From: Leptotrichia sp. oral taxon 215 str. W9775
GTDB lineage: Bacteria; Fusobacteriota; Fusobacteriia; Fusobacteriales; Leptotrichiaceae
Direction: 5' to 3'
NCBI RefSeq assembly: GCF_000469505.1
Contig: NZ_KI272873.1
Coordinates: 11,314-59,160, forward strand
Length of the DNA stretch: 47,847 bases
Numbering within the stretch: position 1 is the stretch's first letter; each line of letters begins with the position of its first letter. The notes under the pieces were generated by a model. It was not told where the DNA came from. It made no database searches and worked only from the letters and a program-made list of their open reading frames with translations. Shown here in pieces: positions 18,559 through 27,024 of this stretch. Position numbers and translations under genes: made by a program.

Positions 18559-19944
18559 TTACCAGCTTTTTACTAATTCATATAATTTCAAATATTCTCT
18601 CGCAGATCTGTCCCATGAAAAATCCAGATCCATATTTCTTTTTACAAGTTTTTCCCAGATTTCAGGTTTGTCATAATATACACCTTCAGCAACTTTTATT
18701 GTAAACAGCATATCATCTGCATTAAAGTTTGTAAATGAGAATCCATTCCCTTCATCTGTAAAAATATTATACGGTCTTACTGTATCCTTCAATCCCCCTG
18801 TTTCCCTTACAATCGGTATTGTTCCAAATCTCATGGCTATCATTTGGCTAAGCCCGCAAGGTTCATATCTTGAAGGCATCAGGAATAAATCGCTTCCTGC
18901 ATACAGTTCATTTGCAAGATGTGGATTATATCCTAAGTATACTTTAAACTTGTCAGGATACTTAACTGTCAGATAGTTGTAATAATCTTCATAGAATTTA
19001 TCACCGCTACCTAAAATCGCAATTTGAACAGCATCATACTGTAATAAATTTTCCAGTACTGCCGATACAAGATCAAGTCCTTTTCCTTCCACAAGTCTTG
19101 TAACCATGGAAATCAGAAGATTATCTGACTTAGGTAATCCCAGTTTTTCCTGAAGTCTATATTTATTTTCCTTTTTCTTATACAATGTATCCTTATTGTA
19201 GTTTATAACATCCGGATTAGTTTCAGGGTCAAATTCTTCAACATCAATTCCATTAAGTACACCATAAATCTTTTTCGCATTTGTTATCCATTCCAGACCT
19301 TCACTGAAATAAGGATATTTTATTTCTTCAGCATAAGTAGGACTTACAGTATTTACAACATCTGCATATCCTATTCCTATTTGCATAAAGTTTAAATCAT
19401 GGCCACCTATATGATATCCCATTCTTTCAAATGAAAATTTTGAAAATCTTCCCTGATACATTAAGTTATGTATTGTATAAACTGTTCTCATATCCCAGTA
19501 AAAAGGATCATTATTATATCTTACATTAAGAAAATAAGGTACCGGTCCTGTCTGCCAGTCATTACAGTGTAATATATCAGCCTGTAAATTGATTTCCTTT
19601 AAAAATCTTAATGCAAGTTCTGAAAACATAGCATACTGAACATCTTCATCATTATCTCCGTAAACACGCCCTCTTTCGTATAACGCCTTATTTTCAATGA
19701 AATAATAATTTATTTTATCGTCAGGATATTTTACCAGATTAAATACATCCCCATGGCTTTCCAATCTTGCAACCCATTCTAATTTTTCAAGATATTTTAA
19801 AGGAATTTTATCATATTTCGGCATTATTATGGAAACTTCATGTCCTAATTCCTGCATTTTTTTAGGTAAAGCCTGCATTACATCAGCTAATCCCCCTGTT
19901 TTAAAGAAAGGATAAACTTCTGAGGCAAGATAAACTATTTTCAA
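18559..19944 (-). CDS. glgA: Glycogen synthase (ADP-glucose type, GT5)
   Basis: 461 residues from TTG at 19944, 8 nt behind AGGAG; a GTG 9 nt upstream lies inside that ribosome site. The resulting N-terminus MKIVYLASEVYPFFKTGGLADV is the canonical GlgA start, with the KTGGLADV ADP-glucose loop. The C-terminal Rossmann domain has the PSRYEPCGLSQMIAM block and RETGGLKDTV. It extends alpha-1,4-glucan from ADP-glucose in the cytoplasm. It follows glgC by 11 bp, so donor synthesis and polymerisation are co-expressed. Branching enzyme and phosphorylase genes are not in the window. Confidence 0.95.
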   Translation of the reverse strand: MKIVYLASEVYPFFKTGGLADVMQALPKKMQELGHEVSIIMPKYDKIPLKYLEKLEWVARLESHGDVFNLVKYPDDKINYYFIENKALYERGRVYGDNDEDVQYAMFSELALRFLKEINLQADILHCNDWQTGPVPYFLNVRYNNDPFYWDMRTVYTIHNLMYQGRFSKFSFERMGYHIGGHDLNFMQIGIGYADVVNTVSPTYAEEIKYPYFSEGLEWITNAKKIYGVLNGIDVEEFDPETNPDVINYNKDTLYKKKENKYRLQEKLGLPKSDNLLISMVTRLVEGKGLDLVSAVLENLLQYDAVQIAILGSGDKFYEDYYNYLTVKYPDKFKVYLGYNPHLANELYAGSDLFLMPSRYEPCGLSQMIAMRFGTIPIVRETGGLKDTVRPYNIFTDEGNGFSFTNFNADDMLFTIKVAEGVYYDKPEIWEKLVKRNMDLDFSWDRSAREYLKLYELVKSW

Positions 19945-19955
19945 GCTAATCACTC

Positions 19956-21209
19956 CTATCCTTTTATTGTCTCACCACTGTGAACAAATTTATTGCCATC
20001 GTGTAATTTTACTCCTCCAAATATTCTTACATTTCTTCCTACAATCGATCCGTCAGGAAGAATTGCTTTTTTACCTACTACACTAATACCTCTTGACAAC
20101 AAATCAGGTTTTTCATGATTTGCACTGAAATCATCTCCATAACCTAATATGGAATTTTTACCTACGTATACTCCCTTATCTATAATCATTGTATCTAAGT
20201 TAGTATTTTCATCTATATAAGTTCCTGAGAAAATAATACTGTTCTTAACAGTACATCCTTTTCTCACTGTTACTCCAGGCCCCAATACTGAGTTTTCAAC
20301 TCTTCCTTCTATTTTACAACCGTCACAGATTAATGAATTCAGTACACTTCCTGTTACCCCTATTCTTACAGGTGCCAAATCTTCACTTCTTGTGTAAATT
20401 TTCCATTCAGGATCATAGAGATTTATTCCTATTTCTTCTGATTTCTTTATTAAATCAAGGTTAGCATCAAGATAAGAATCATAAGTTCCTACATCCATCC
20501 AGTAGCTATCATAGCAGTGAACGAAAACCTTTCTTTCTTCATGAATCATCTGTGGAATAACGTGTTTTCCAAAATCCAGATCTTCTTCAGGCATTTTTTC
20601 CAAATATTCCAGAAGTACTTCTGTATTGAAAATATAAATTCCCATAGATGCAAGATTACTCTTAGGTTCTGCAGGTTTTTCCTCAAAATTAAGAATTTTT
20701 TTATTTTCATCAACTTCAAAAATTCCAAATCTTCCTGCTTCTTCTATCGGTACTTCCTGAACTGCAATTGTCAATTCAGCGTTGCTTTTCAAATGATCAG
20801 CCAGTAACCATTTATAATTCATTTTGTAAATATGATCTCCTGATAAAATCAGCACATATTTAGGTTTTCTATTTCTAATAAATTCTATATTCTGTCTGAT
20901 TGCATCAGCAGTACCTTGATACCATGCATTTCCTCCCGGTTTTTCATGAGGCTGCAGCATTGTAACTCCTGTATCCCTTCTGTCAAAATCCCATGGTTTT
21001 CCTGAACCTATATGTTCATTTAACGAAAGTGGTAAATATTGTGTCAATAACGCCACATCATAAATCCCTGAATTTGAACAGTTACTCAATGCAAAATCAA
21101 TAATTCTGAATTTTCCTCCAAAAGGAACGCTTGGTTTAACCCTCTTTTCAGAAAGTATATCAAGTCTAGAACCTCTTCCACCTGCTAAAATCATAGCTAA
21201 AATTTCCAT
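19956..21209 (-). CDS. glgC: Glucose-1-phosphate adenylyltransferase
   Basis: 417 residues. It makes ADP-glucose from glucose-1-phosphate and ATP, the controlled step of bacterial glycogen synthesis. The nucleotidyltransferase domain has the ILAGGRGSRL loop at residues 7-16, KPSVPFGGKFRIIDF, WYQGTADAIRQN and SGDHIYKMNY. The C-terminal third is a left-handed beta-helix (repeats such as GVTVRKGCTVKNSIIFSG), as in allosteric GlgC. The ATG at 21209 follows GGAGGT. A TATAAT lies about 30 bp upstream (minus strand, near 21240) without a clear -35. First gene of glgC-glgA. Confidence 0.96.
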   Translation of the reverse strand: MEILAMILAGGRGSRLDILSEKRVKPSVPFGGKFRIIDFALSNCSNSGIYDVALLTQYLPLSLNEHIGSGKPWDFDRRDTGVTMLQPHEKPGGNAWYQGTADAIRQNIEFIRNRKPKYVLILSGDHIYKMNYKWLLADHLKSNAELTIAVQEVPIEEAGRFGIFEVDENKKILNFEEKPAEPKSNLASMGIYIFNTEVLLEYLEKMPEEDLDFGKHVIPQMIHEERKVFVHCYDSYWMDVGTYDSYLDANLDLIKKSEEIGINLYDPEWKIYTRSEDLAPVRIGVTGSVLNSLICDGCKIEGRVENSVLGPGVTVRKGCTVKNSIIFSGTYIDENTNLDTMIIDKGVYVGKNSILGYGDDFSANHEKPDLLSRGISVVGKKAILPDGSIVGRNVRIFGGVKLHDGNKFVHSGETIKG

Positions 21210-21358
21210 AACATTACCTCCATCATATTCTCTACATTATAGTATACCCTATTTTTTTAAAAAAAAAAGATTTTTTAAAATTTTTTTTATATTTTTATTT
21301 CTTTCTTTTTATTTATGTATGAAGTTTTTCATTAATTTTAGAGCTATCTTATCTTTGC

Positions 21359-22030
21359 TTAATGTGTTTTAAAATATTCTACTGCTTCATGAAAATTATC
21401 AAATTTTTTGTAAAGCATATCTTCTATATCTTCAGCAGGAGTAAGTTTATCAGGTATCATTACAGGCATCATTCCTGCACCATATGCCGCTTTTACTCCA
21501 TTTACAGAATCTTCAAAAACTACTGTCTTACTAGGATTTATATTCAATTTACCTGCACCACGTAAAAATACCTCAGGATCCGGTTTTCCTCTTTCAACAT
21601 CATTAGCAGTTATTATATGGCTGAAGTAGTTCTTTATATCTTTACTTTCCAGTAATGTATTAGCCATAAAGCTGTCTGCCGATGTTCCCAGAACCATTTT
21701 TTTCCCTTTTGAAGCAAGAAAATCAATCATTTCTTTTGCTCCTGTCATTAATGGAATATTTCCTTTTTTTGCTTCATCTATTATATAATTATATACTTTT
21801 GTAGTTATTTCATCATACGGAAAATCTTTTCCAAATTCTTCAAGATAAATTTCCTTTGCTTCTTCATTAGTCAATCCAGTTGTTTTTTCCACAAGTTCAT
21901 CTGTAACTTCATAGCCTAATTCCTTTAAAAGCTTTTTTCCATATTCCAAATAAACTGTTTCTGTATCAAATAATATTCCGTCCATATCAAATATGAACAA
22001 ATCTACAGTATCCAGCACTTTATTTTTCAT
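21359..22030 (-). CDS. HAD-superfamily hydrolase (beta-phosphoglucomutase-like)
   Basis: 223 residues, HAD subfamily IA. Motif I FDMDGILFDTE carries nucleophile Asp15 and Asp17; LGTSADS is motif II; RGKPDPEVF carries the motif III Lys; VFEDSVNGVKAA is motif IV. A helical cap lies between motifs I and II. The type covers phosphatases and phosphoglucomutases acting on sugar phosphates. The substrate is undetermined. Its ATG overlaps the TAA of the hutP-like gene (TAATG), so translation is coupled; the two may be functionally linked. Confidence 0.87.
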   Translation of the reverse strand: MKNKVLDTVDLFIFDMDGILFDTETVYLEYGKKLLKELGYEVTDELVEKTTGLTNEEAKEIYLEEFGKDFPYDEITTKVYNYIIDEAKKGNIPLMTGAKEMIDFLASKGKKMVLGTSADSFMANTLLESKDIKNYFSHIITANDVERGKPDPEVFLRGAGKLNINPSKTVVFEDSVNGVKAAYGAGMMPVMIPDKLTPAEDIEDMLYKKFDNFHEAVEYFKTH

Positions 22031-22479
22031 TAAATTCCTCCTTCTTGTTCGTTAGGTAAAATTGCAACCGATCTGTGTGCCACAGCACTTATAACTTCAT
22101 TAAACTGAAGTATTCCCACACTTAGGAATATTGCCACTCCTAAATGTTCTCCATTCCTTGCAATCCCAATTTTTCCACCAACACTTAATCCATTTATATT
22201 AGATTCTATCTGATTCATAGCTTCCCTGATGGCACCTATTACAGCTCCATCATGTACATGCTCATCCTGAATAATTCCATTTCTTTTTGCTGCCAATAGA
22301 GTACTTTCTATAAACTTAAATCTTGCACTAGGTATAGCTCCTCCAACATCAACAGCAGCCACTTTTATTTTCTTCTCTGCATATTCTTTTATGAGTCTTT
22401 TTTCTTCTTCCCTTGAAGAAATTGACATTTTTAAAGCTATCCTACATATGTCAACACTTTTATTATCTCTAAATTCCAT
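22030..22479 (-). CDS. HutP-family protein
   Basis: 149 residues. The pattern VGGAIPSARFKFIESTLLAAKRNGII, then EHVHDGAVIGAIREAM, then GEHLGVAIFLSVGILQFNEV and AVAHRSVAILP matches the HutP family. In Bacillus, HutP binds L-histidine and Mg2+ and acts as an RNA-binding antiterminator of the hut operon. Metal-ligand-type histidines are present here (EHVHDG; AHRS). No hut genes occur in the window; the gene is coupled to a HAD hydrolase and follows aroQ by 72 bp. Whether it binds RNA or histidine is inference. Confidence 0.75.
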   Translation of the reverse strand: MEFRDNKSVDICRIALKMSISSREEEKRLIKEYAEKKIKVAAVDVGGAIPSARFKFIESTLLAAKRNGIIQDEHVHDGAVIGAIREAMNQIESNINGLSVGGKIGIARNGEHLGVAIFLSVGILQFNEVISAVAHRSVAILPNEQEGGI

Positions 22480-22551
22480 ATTTCTCCTTATAATTAATAT
22501 AAAATACGATACACAGACAAACTACGAATACTACAAAACTAAAATATTTAT

Positions 22552-22992
22552 CTATTTTTCAAAAGATTTTATAATATATTCAACAGCTTCTACATATCCT
22601 TCTTTTCCTTTTCCATATATTTGAAGTACACAGGCAGGGGCTGTTACTGAAATTTTTCTGAAGTCTTCCCTTTTGTGAATATCACTCAGATGTACTTCAA
22701 CTGTCGGAATAGATACTGATTTTATTGCATCGTGGATTGCATAGCTGTAATGGGTGTAAGCCCCTGGATTAATAACAATCCCGTCAATCTTTTCATAATA
22801 TGCATTTTGAATAATATCTATTATCCTACCTTCATAATTTGACTGAAAAATTTCTATTTTTATATTTTTATCACGAAATTTTTCCTGAATGTAACTACAT
22901 AAGGAATCATAATTATCATTTCCATAAATTCCTGTTTCCCTTATTCCGAGAAAATTTAAATTTGGCCCATTTATAATAAATATTTTTTTCAT
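22552..22992 (-). CDS. aroQ: 3-dehydroquinate dehydratase, type II
   Basis: 146 residues, the normal size for type II. INGPNLNFLGIRETGIYG carries the catalytic Tyr loop; NPGAYTHYSYAIHDAI holds the substrate-binding Asn and His; VEVHLSDIHKREDFRKIS supplies the second catalytic His region. It dehydrates 3-dehydroquinate to 3-dehydroshikimate in the shikimate pathway. It lies 23 bp behind aroK and upstream of the hutP-like gene. Confidence 0.96.
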   Translation of the reverse strand: MKKIFIINGPNLNFLGIRETGIYGNDNYDSLCSYIQEKFRDKNIKIEIFQSNYEGRIIDIIQNAYYEKIDGIVINPGAYTHYSYAIHDAIKSVSIPTVEVHLSDIHKREDFRKISVTAPACVLQIYGKGKEGYVEAVEYIIKSFEK

Positions 22993-23015
22993 TTCTCCCT
23001 TTCCATTACATAAGA

Positions 23016-23534
23016 TTATTTTGTAAAAATCTTTTCTATCTCTTCAGCTGTCCTGTCTGTAACTTCCTGTAATGTTCCGTTATTTTCTATAATAATGTCA
23101 GAATATCTCTTATAAAGTTCTATTCTTTCATCGTATAATTTATAAATATTATTTATATTCTTCAGAAGAGGTCTGGCTTCGTGATTTTCCTTCGCTATAT
23201 CCTCTATTTTCCTGCTCAGGAATACAACTATACCTTTTTCCTTAAGTATTTCCATATTTTCTTCACGCTTTACTGCCCCACCGCCTGTAGAAATTATTAT
23301 TCCATTTTTCTGAGAAAGTTCTCTTAAATATTTTGTTTCCAGATTTCTAAAATACTCTTCCCCTTTTTCTGAAAACAAAGTGCTTATTTTTACATTTTCT
23401 TTTCTTTCCAGATATTTATCCGCATCATAGTACTCATAATTTATCTTTTTTGAAAGAAGTTTTCCTATTGTACTTTTTCCACTTGCAGGCATTCCTATAA
23501 GGACTATATTTCTATTTATTTTTATATTTTCCAT
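23016..23534 (-). CDS. aroK: Shikimate kinase
   Basis: 172 residues. Walker A loop GMPASGKST (about 14-22), the DADKYLERKE shikimate-binding block with Asp near 38, and STGGGAVKREEN (about 82-93) are all standard; the lid Arg lies in HEARPLLK. It phosphorylates shikimate at O3 with ATP. It lies 3 bp behind the DUF4250 gene and 23 bp ahead of aroQ, so these are surely one transcript. Confidence 0.95.
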   Translation of the reverse strand: MENIKINRNIVLIGMPASGKSTIGKLLSKKINYEYYDADKYLERKENVKISTLFSEKGEEYFRNLETKYLRELSQKNGIIISTGGGAVKREENMEILKEKGIVVFLSRKIEDIAKENHEARPLLKNINNIYKLYDERIELYKRYSDIIIENNGTLQEVTDRTAEEIEKIFTK

Positions 23535-23537
23535 ATT

Positions 23538-23726
23538 CTACACTCTTTTAAACTGATTTTCATTTTCGTTGTACTGATATCCTTTTTCTTCCAGTCTTTT
23601 TATAATTTCTTCCTTTGAAAGGGAATAATAATTTGCAAAGCTTTCAAGACTTGAAAATTCATCTCTCAATTTCATATTTATCATGCTTAGCATTATGTTT
23701 ATATCACCATTTTCAAAATCAAACAT
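23538..23726 (-). CDS. DUF4250 small protein
   Basis: 62 residues from the ATG at 23726, 6 nt behind AAGGAGA; an upstream ATG in the same frame (23765) lacks a ribosome site and adds a sequence outside the family pattern. The body (INIMLSMINMKLRDEFSSLE, then EEIIKRLEEKGYQYNENENQF) matches the small DUF4250 family of low-GC anaerobes. No function is known; the shape suggests a two-to-three-helix protein. It is 3 bp ahead of aroK. Confidence 0.8.
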   Translation of the reverse strand: MFDFENGDINIMLSMINMKLRDEFSSLESFANYYSLSKEEIIKRLEEKGYQYNENENQFKRV

Positions 23727-23808
23727 TCTTTCTCCTTCGTTATTAAACTCTTGTATATTTAGCATCTGTAAAGTTGTTTCATAAAATAGACTTTTACTTT
23801 GTGAACAA

Positions 23809-24552
23809 TTACAGAATCAGCATTAATTTTTCATTATTTTCATCAATGTCATTTACAACAATATTTGAAGCCTTGTTTTTAAACATTGTATGGAATCCAT
23901 CTTCCTTTTTCTCAAGGAAATCTCCAACTTTTATTTTTTCTATTCCTAAATCCCCTGTTACTTCGTATATTTCATTGTAAATATTTTCGAGAAATTCAAG
24001 ATCAAACAATGTAAATAAATTATAGCTTTTCTTTATTCTTTTTTCATATGAATCTTCCTTTACAATAAAGTATATAATCGAATCAAATCCCATATTTACT
24101 CCAAACATTGTATATCCATGTTTTCCTATTTCATAATTTATCATTGCAAAAAGTACATCCACAAGATCCGTTTCATACGTTGCTTCCTTTTTCTTTACAT
24201 TTTCCCAGTTTATATCCAGCAAATCCGGATCCAGACTGTATTTTTCAAGTAATTGTCTAAAACCATCTGTATATCCTGTATGTCCAATTTTATACAAATA
24301 TCCTTTACTGTATTTTGCCATATAATGATAATAGAAATCTCCATAAGTTACAAGGTCTTCTTTAATTTCTCCAGGTACAAAATATTTCTGTACTGTTTTT
24401 TCAGGATTGTTAAAAAAACCTCTTCTTGCTTCCACATATTTCAGAAGTTCATCCCCATCCAGAACTTCAGCTGAAAAGTCATCCACTTCCTTATATATTT
24501 CCCTATCTACTGCCATATATCTGTTATCTCCATTATTGCTGCTGTTGCTCAT
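23809..24552 (-). CDS. Hypothetical cytoplasmic protein
   Basis: 247 residues, acidic, no signal peptide or membrane segment. I recognise no family. The middle (VTYGDFYYHYMAKYSKGYLYKIG; YETDLVDVLFAMINYEIGKHGYTMFGVNMGFDSIIYFIV) reads as an alpha/beta domain rich in Tyr. The ATG at 24552 follows GGAGG by 9 nt and lies inside the upstream gene, which it overlaps by 20 nt in another frame, so expression is coupled to the secreted helical protein. Together they sit between aroE and aroK. Confidence 0.7.
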   Translation of the reverse strand: MSNSSNNGDNRYMAVDREIYKEVDDFSAEVLDGDELLKYVEARRGFFNNPEKTVQKYFVPGEIKEDLVTYGDFYYHYMAKYSKGYLYKIGHTGYTDGFRQLLEKYSLDPDLLDINWENVKKKEATYETDLVDVLFAMINYEIGKHGYTMFGVNMGFDSIIYFIVKEDSYEKRIKKSYNLFTLFDLEFLENIYNEIYEVTGDLGIEKIKVGDFLEKKEDGFHTMFKNKASNIVVNDIDENNEKLMLIL

Positions 24553-25393
24553 TTTTTTCTACCTCCGGTGTTTTTAAACTTTGTATTAAAAATTTTAAAT
24601 CAGATAATTTTTCAAATCTTATCATCTTTTTTATTTTTTCTTTTGATTCAGCCTTTAAACGTGAACTGTTTATATAGGCATCAAAATTTTCCTGATATTT
24701 ACTGTATAATTTTTCAGTTTTTCTTAAACTTGATTTTACACTGTTTCCATTACTTCTGGCTCTGCTGCTTCCAGAATACATTTTTTTATCTATTTCAGCA
24801 TTCAGTTTTGCAAACTCATTTGAAACAAGTCTGTCAAGCTCGCTATTACTCATTTTAACATAATCTTCCTTTGTTTTTTCATCTCCACTATGATACAAAT
24901 AATCCATTACTGTATCTACATTTTCTTCTAATGAACTTTCATTTTTTTCTGCTTCCAGCAATGTATTCATATTCAAGTAAAAATTTTCAAGACTTATAGA
25001 AGTTGCAGTGTAAATATACGACTGAAAATCATCCTTTTCTTCTAAAAAATTTTTCAGGAAATTCTTTGTAAAAACCGAATTTTCATTAATATATTCATTA
25101 AAACTTGGTAATAGAGGCTTCAATATATTTTTTCTTCCGTCCTTCATTTTTCCAAGTCTCGTAATTTCGTTATCAAATGTCTGCTTATTTCTATTGTATA
25201 ATCCAAGAATAATTTCAGGATACACTCTATTTAAAAGATTTGAATCCCTTCTAGTATTTCCTGAATTTCCATTAAAATACTTATCAAAAGTCTGTTTCTG
25301 TCTTACTCCCCCCTGCTCTATTATTTCCTTATTTGTAAGGGAAAATCCTATTAAAGATATTCCCATTAAAGTTGTTAATATTATTTTTTTCAT
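24533..25393 (-). CDS. Hypothetical secreted helical protein
   Basis: 286 residues with a cleavable-looking signal sequence (MKKIILTTLMGISLIGFS). The mature part is hydrophilic and almost entirely helical (charged heptad-like stretches from about 60 to 275) and ends KNEQQQQ. No known domain is recognised. It starts 26 bp behind aroE and overlaps the next gene by 20 nt, so it is embedded in the aromatic operon although its export signal gives no link to that pathway. Possibly a periplasmic chaperone or structural protein, but this is a guess. Confidence 0.7.
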   Translation of the reverse strand: MKKIILTTLMGISLIGFSLTNKEIIEQGGVRQKQTFDKYFNGNSGNTRRDSNLLNRVYPEIILGLYNRNKQTFDNEITRLGKMKDGRKNILKPLLPSFNEYINENSVFTKNFLKNFLEEKDDFQSYIYTATSISLENFYLNMNTLLEAEKNESSLEENVDTVMDYLYHSGDEKTKEDYVKMSNSELDRLVSNEFAKLNAEIDKKMYSGSSRARSNGNSVKSSLRKTEKLYSKYQENFDAYINSSRLKAESKEKIKKMIRFEKLSDLKFLIQSLKTPEVEKNEQQQQ

Positions 25394-25419
25394 TATTACT
25401 TACCTTCCCTTATTTTTAT

Positions 25420-26235
25420 TTATTTATAAAGTTTTTCTGATAATTTTTCATGAACTTTTTTCAGCACTTCATCATCATATTTTTCATCATTCCATATTTC
25501 TTCTGATTTTATTGCCTGAAATATAAGCATTGTAAGACCATTTACAGCTTTTACATTTCTTTCCTTATATTTTTTCATGAGAACCGTTTCTTCAGGATTA
25601 TATATTATATCCACTACACAGTCAGTGTTTATCATATTCACTTCTTCCAGAGGTGTCATATTTACAGCAGGATACATCCCTACCGGCGTACAGTTTACAA
25701 TCAGGTTTACATTTCTCACATTTCTTATTTCAGAATAGTGTATAAGCCTGTCTCCTTTTCTTATTTCAAAAGAATCGTTTTCTGATATTGTAGCCAAATA
25801 TATATTTTTAGCTCCTTCATCTATAAGAACATTATACACAGCCTTTGCCGCTCCACCTGTTCCCAGCATGAGGATTTTTCCGTCCTTCACATTAATATCA
25901 TTCTGCTGCAAAGTTTTTAAAAATCCAAAATAATCAGTGTTGTTCCCGATAAGTTTTCCATTTTTAACAGTTATTGTATTTACTGCCCCTATTTTTTTCG
26001 CAGAGTCTGAAATACTGTCCATATAATTCATTACTTCATTCTTATATGGAATTGTAACGTTTACTCCGTCAAATTTACCTTCACGCAGTTCCTGCATAAA
26101 AGAAGGTATATCCTCCATTTCTTTCTCAATTAGCTTATAACTTGCATCTTTTCCTGTAAGTTTAAAAAATATTTCATGAATTTCTTTTGAATAGCTATGT
26201 CCTAGCTTTTCTCCTAGAAGCCCCAGTTTTTTCAT
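25420..26235 (-). CDS. aroE: Shikimate dehydrogenase
   Basis: 271 residues from the ATG at 26235, 6 nt behind GGAGGGG; a TTG at 26250 falls within that site and is rejected. HSYSKEIHE holds the shikimate-binding Ser pair (the common Pro after the second Ser is Lys here). NVTIPYKNEV carries the catalytic Lys, NTDYFGF the catalytic Asp, and LGTGGAAKAV the NADP-binding loop. It reduces 3-dehydroshikimate to shikimate with NADPH. Lies between a pseudouridine synthase and a secreted unknown, with short gaps on both sides. Confidence 0.95.
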   Translation of the reverse strand: MKKLGLLGEKLGHSYSKEIHEIFFKLTGKDASYKLIEKEMEDIPSFMQELREGKFDGVNVTIPYKNEVMNYMDSISDSAKKIGAVNTITVKNGKLIGNNTDYFGFLKTLQQNDINVKDGKILMLGTGGAAKAVYNVLIDEGAKNIYLATISENDSFEIRKGDRLIHYSEIRNVRNVNLIVNCTPVGMYPAVNMTPLEEVNMINTDCVVDIIYNPEETVLMKKYKERNVKAVNGLTMLIFQAIKSEEIWNDEKYDDEVLKKVHEKLSEKLYK

Positions 26236-26256
26236 TTTTCTCCCCTCCAAAAAATC

Positions 26257-27003
26257 TTATTTTCCATTTTTTAGTATTTTCAGTTCCTTTTCAGTAAGTT
26301 CCCTATATTCTCCTATTTTTAAGTTTTCATCAAGCACCAGATTTCCCATCTGAATTCTTTTCAGATATTCCACCTTGTTATTTACAGCCTTGAACATTCT
26401 TTTAACCTGATGATATTTCCCTTCACTTATTGTAATATAGGCTTTGCTAGGATTTCTTTCCCCTGTTTTTTTGTTTATCGGCTCTTCACTGTTTTCAATT
26501 ACCTCAACCTTAGCATTTTTCGTAACAAAGTCACCTTCAAGCTCAATTCCCGCTTCAAGCTTTTTAGCAGCTTCTTCTGTTACCGGATCTCTCAGTTCCA
26601 CATAATACTTTTTATCCACATGTTTATTTGGAGCAAGCAGATTATGAGTAAGAATTCCGTCATTTGTAAGAATTAGAAGCCCTTCAGTATCTATATCAAG
26701 TCTACCTACAGGAAAAAGGCTATATGTCCTGTAATTGTTTCCCAGTAAATCTATAACCGTCTTATGTTCCTTATCTTCTGTTGCTGAAATCACTCCGTCA
26801 GGTTTGTTCATCATTATATATACAAAAGGTCTGTAATTTATAACTTCATCATTATACTTTACAATATCCTCATTTTCATTTACGTGAACACTCCCATCTA
26901 ATATTATAACATCATTTACTTTTATTTTTCTTTTTTTTAATATATCTTTTACTTCTTTTCTTGTTCCTACACCCGAATTGGCTAAAAATCTATCTAATCT
27001 CAT
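26257..27003 (-). CDS. RsuA/RluB-family pseudouridine synthase
   Basis: 248 residues from the ATG at 27003, which follows ATAGGA by about 7 nt; an ATG 15 nt upstream has no ribosome site. An S4 RNA-binding domain (MRLDRFLANSGVGTRKEV..., 1-60) precedes the catalytic domain with GRLDIDTEGLLILTNDG, where the Asp in RLD is the nucleophile. It modifies uridine in rRNA; the fine choice of target (16S U516 or a 23S site) cannot be set from sequence alone. It is co-transcribed between pheA and aroE. Confidence 0.9.
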   Translation of the reverse strand: MRLDRFLANSGVGTRKEVKDILKKRKIKVNDVIILDGSVHVNENEDIVKYNDEVINYRPFVYIMMNKPDGVISATEDKEHKTVIDLLGNNYRTYSLFPVGRLDIDTEGLLILTNDGILTHNLLAPNKHVDKKYYVELRDPVTEEAAKKLEAGIELEGDFVTKNAKVEVIENSEEPINKKTGERNPSKAYITISEGKYHQVKRMFKAVNNKVEYLKRIQMGNLVLDENLKIGEYRELTEKELKILKNGK

Positions 27004-27024
27004 ATTTTTTCCTATCATTTTTCA

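Noticed and set aside
21250..21300. Runs of A and T between glgC and the HAD gene as a terminator
   Set aside because: Poly-A/poly-T stretches can pair, but no stable stem with a defined loop stands out.
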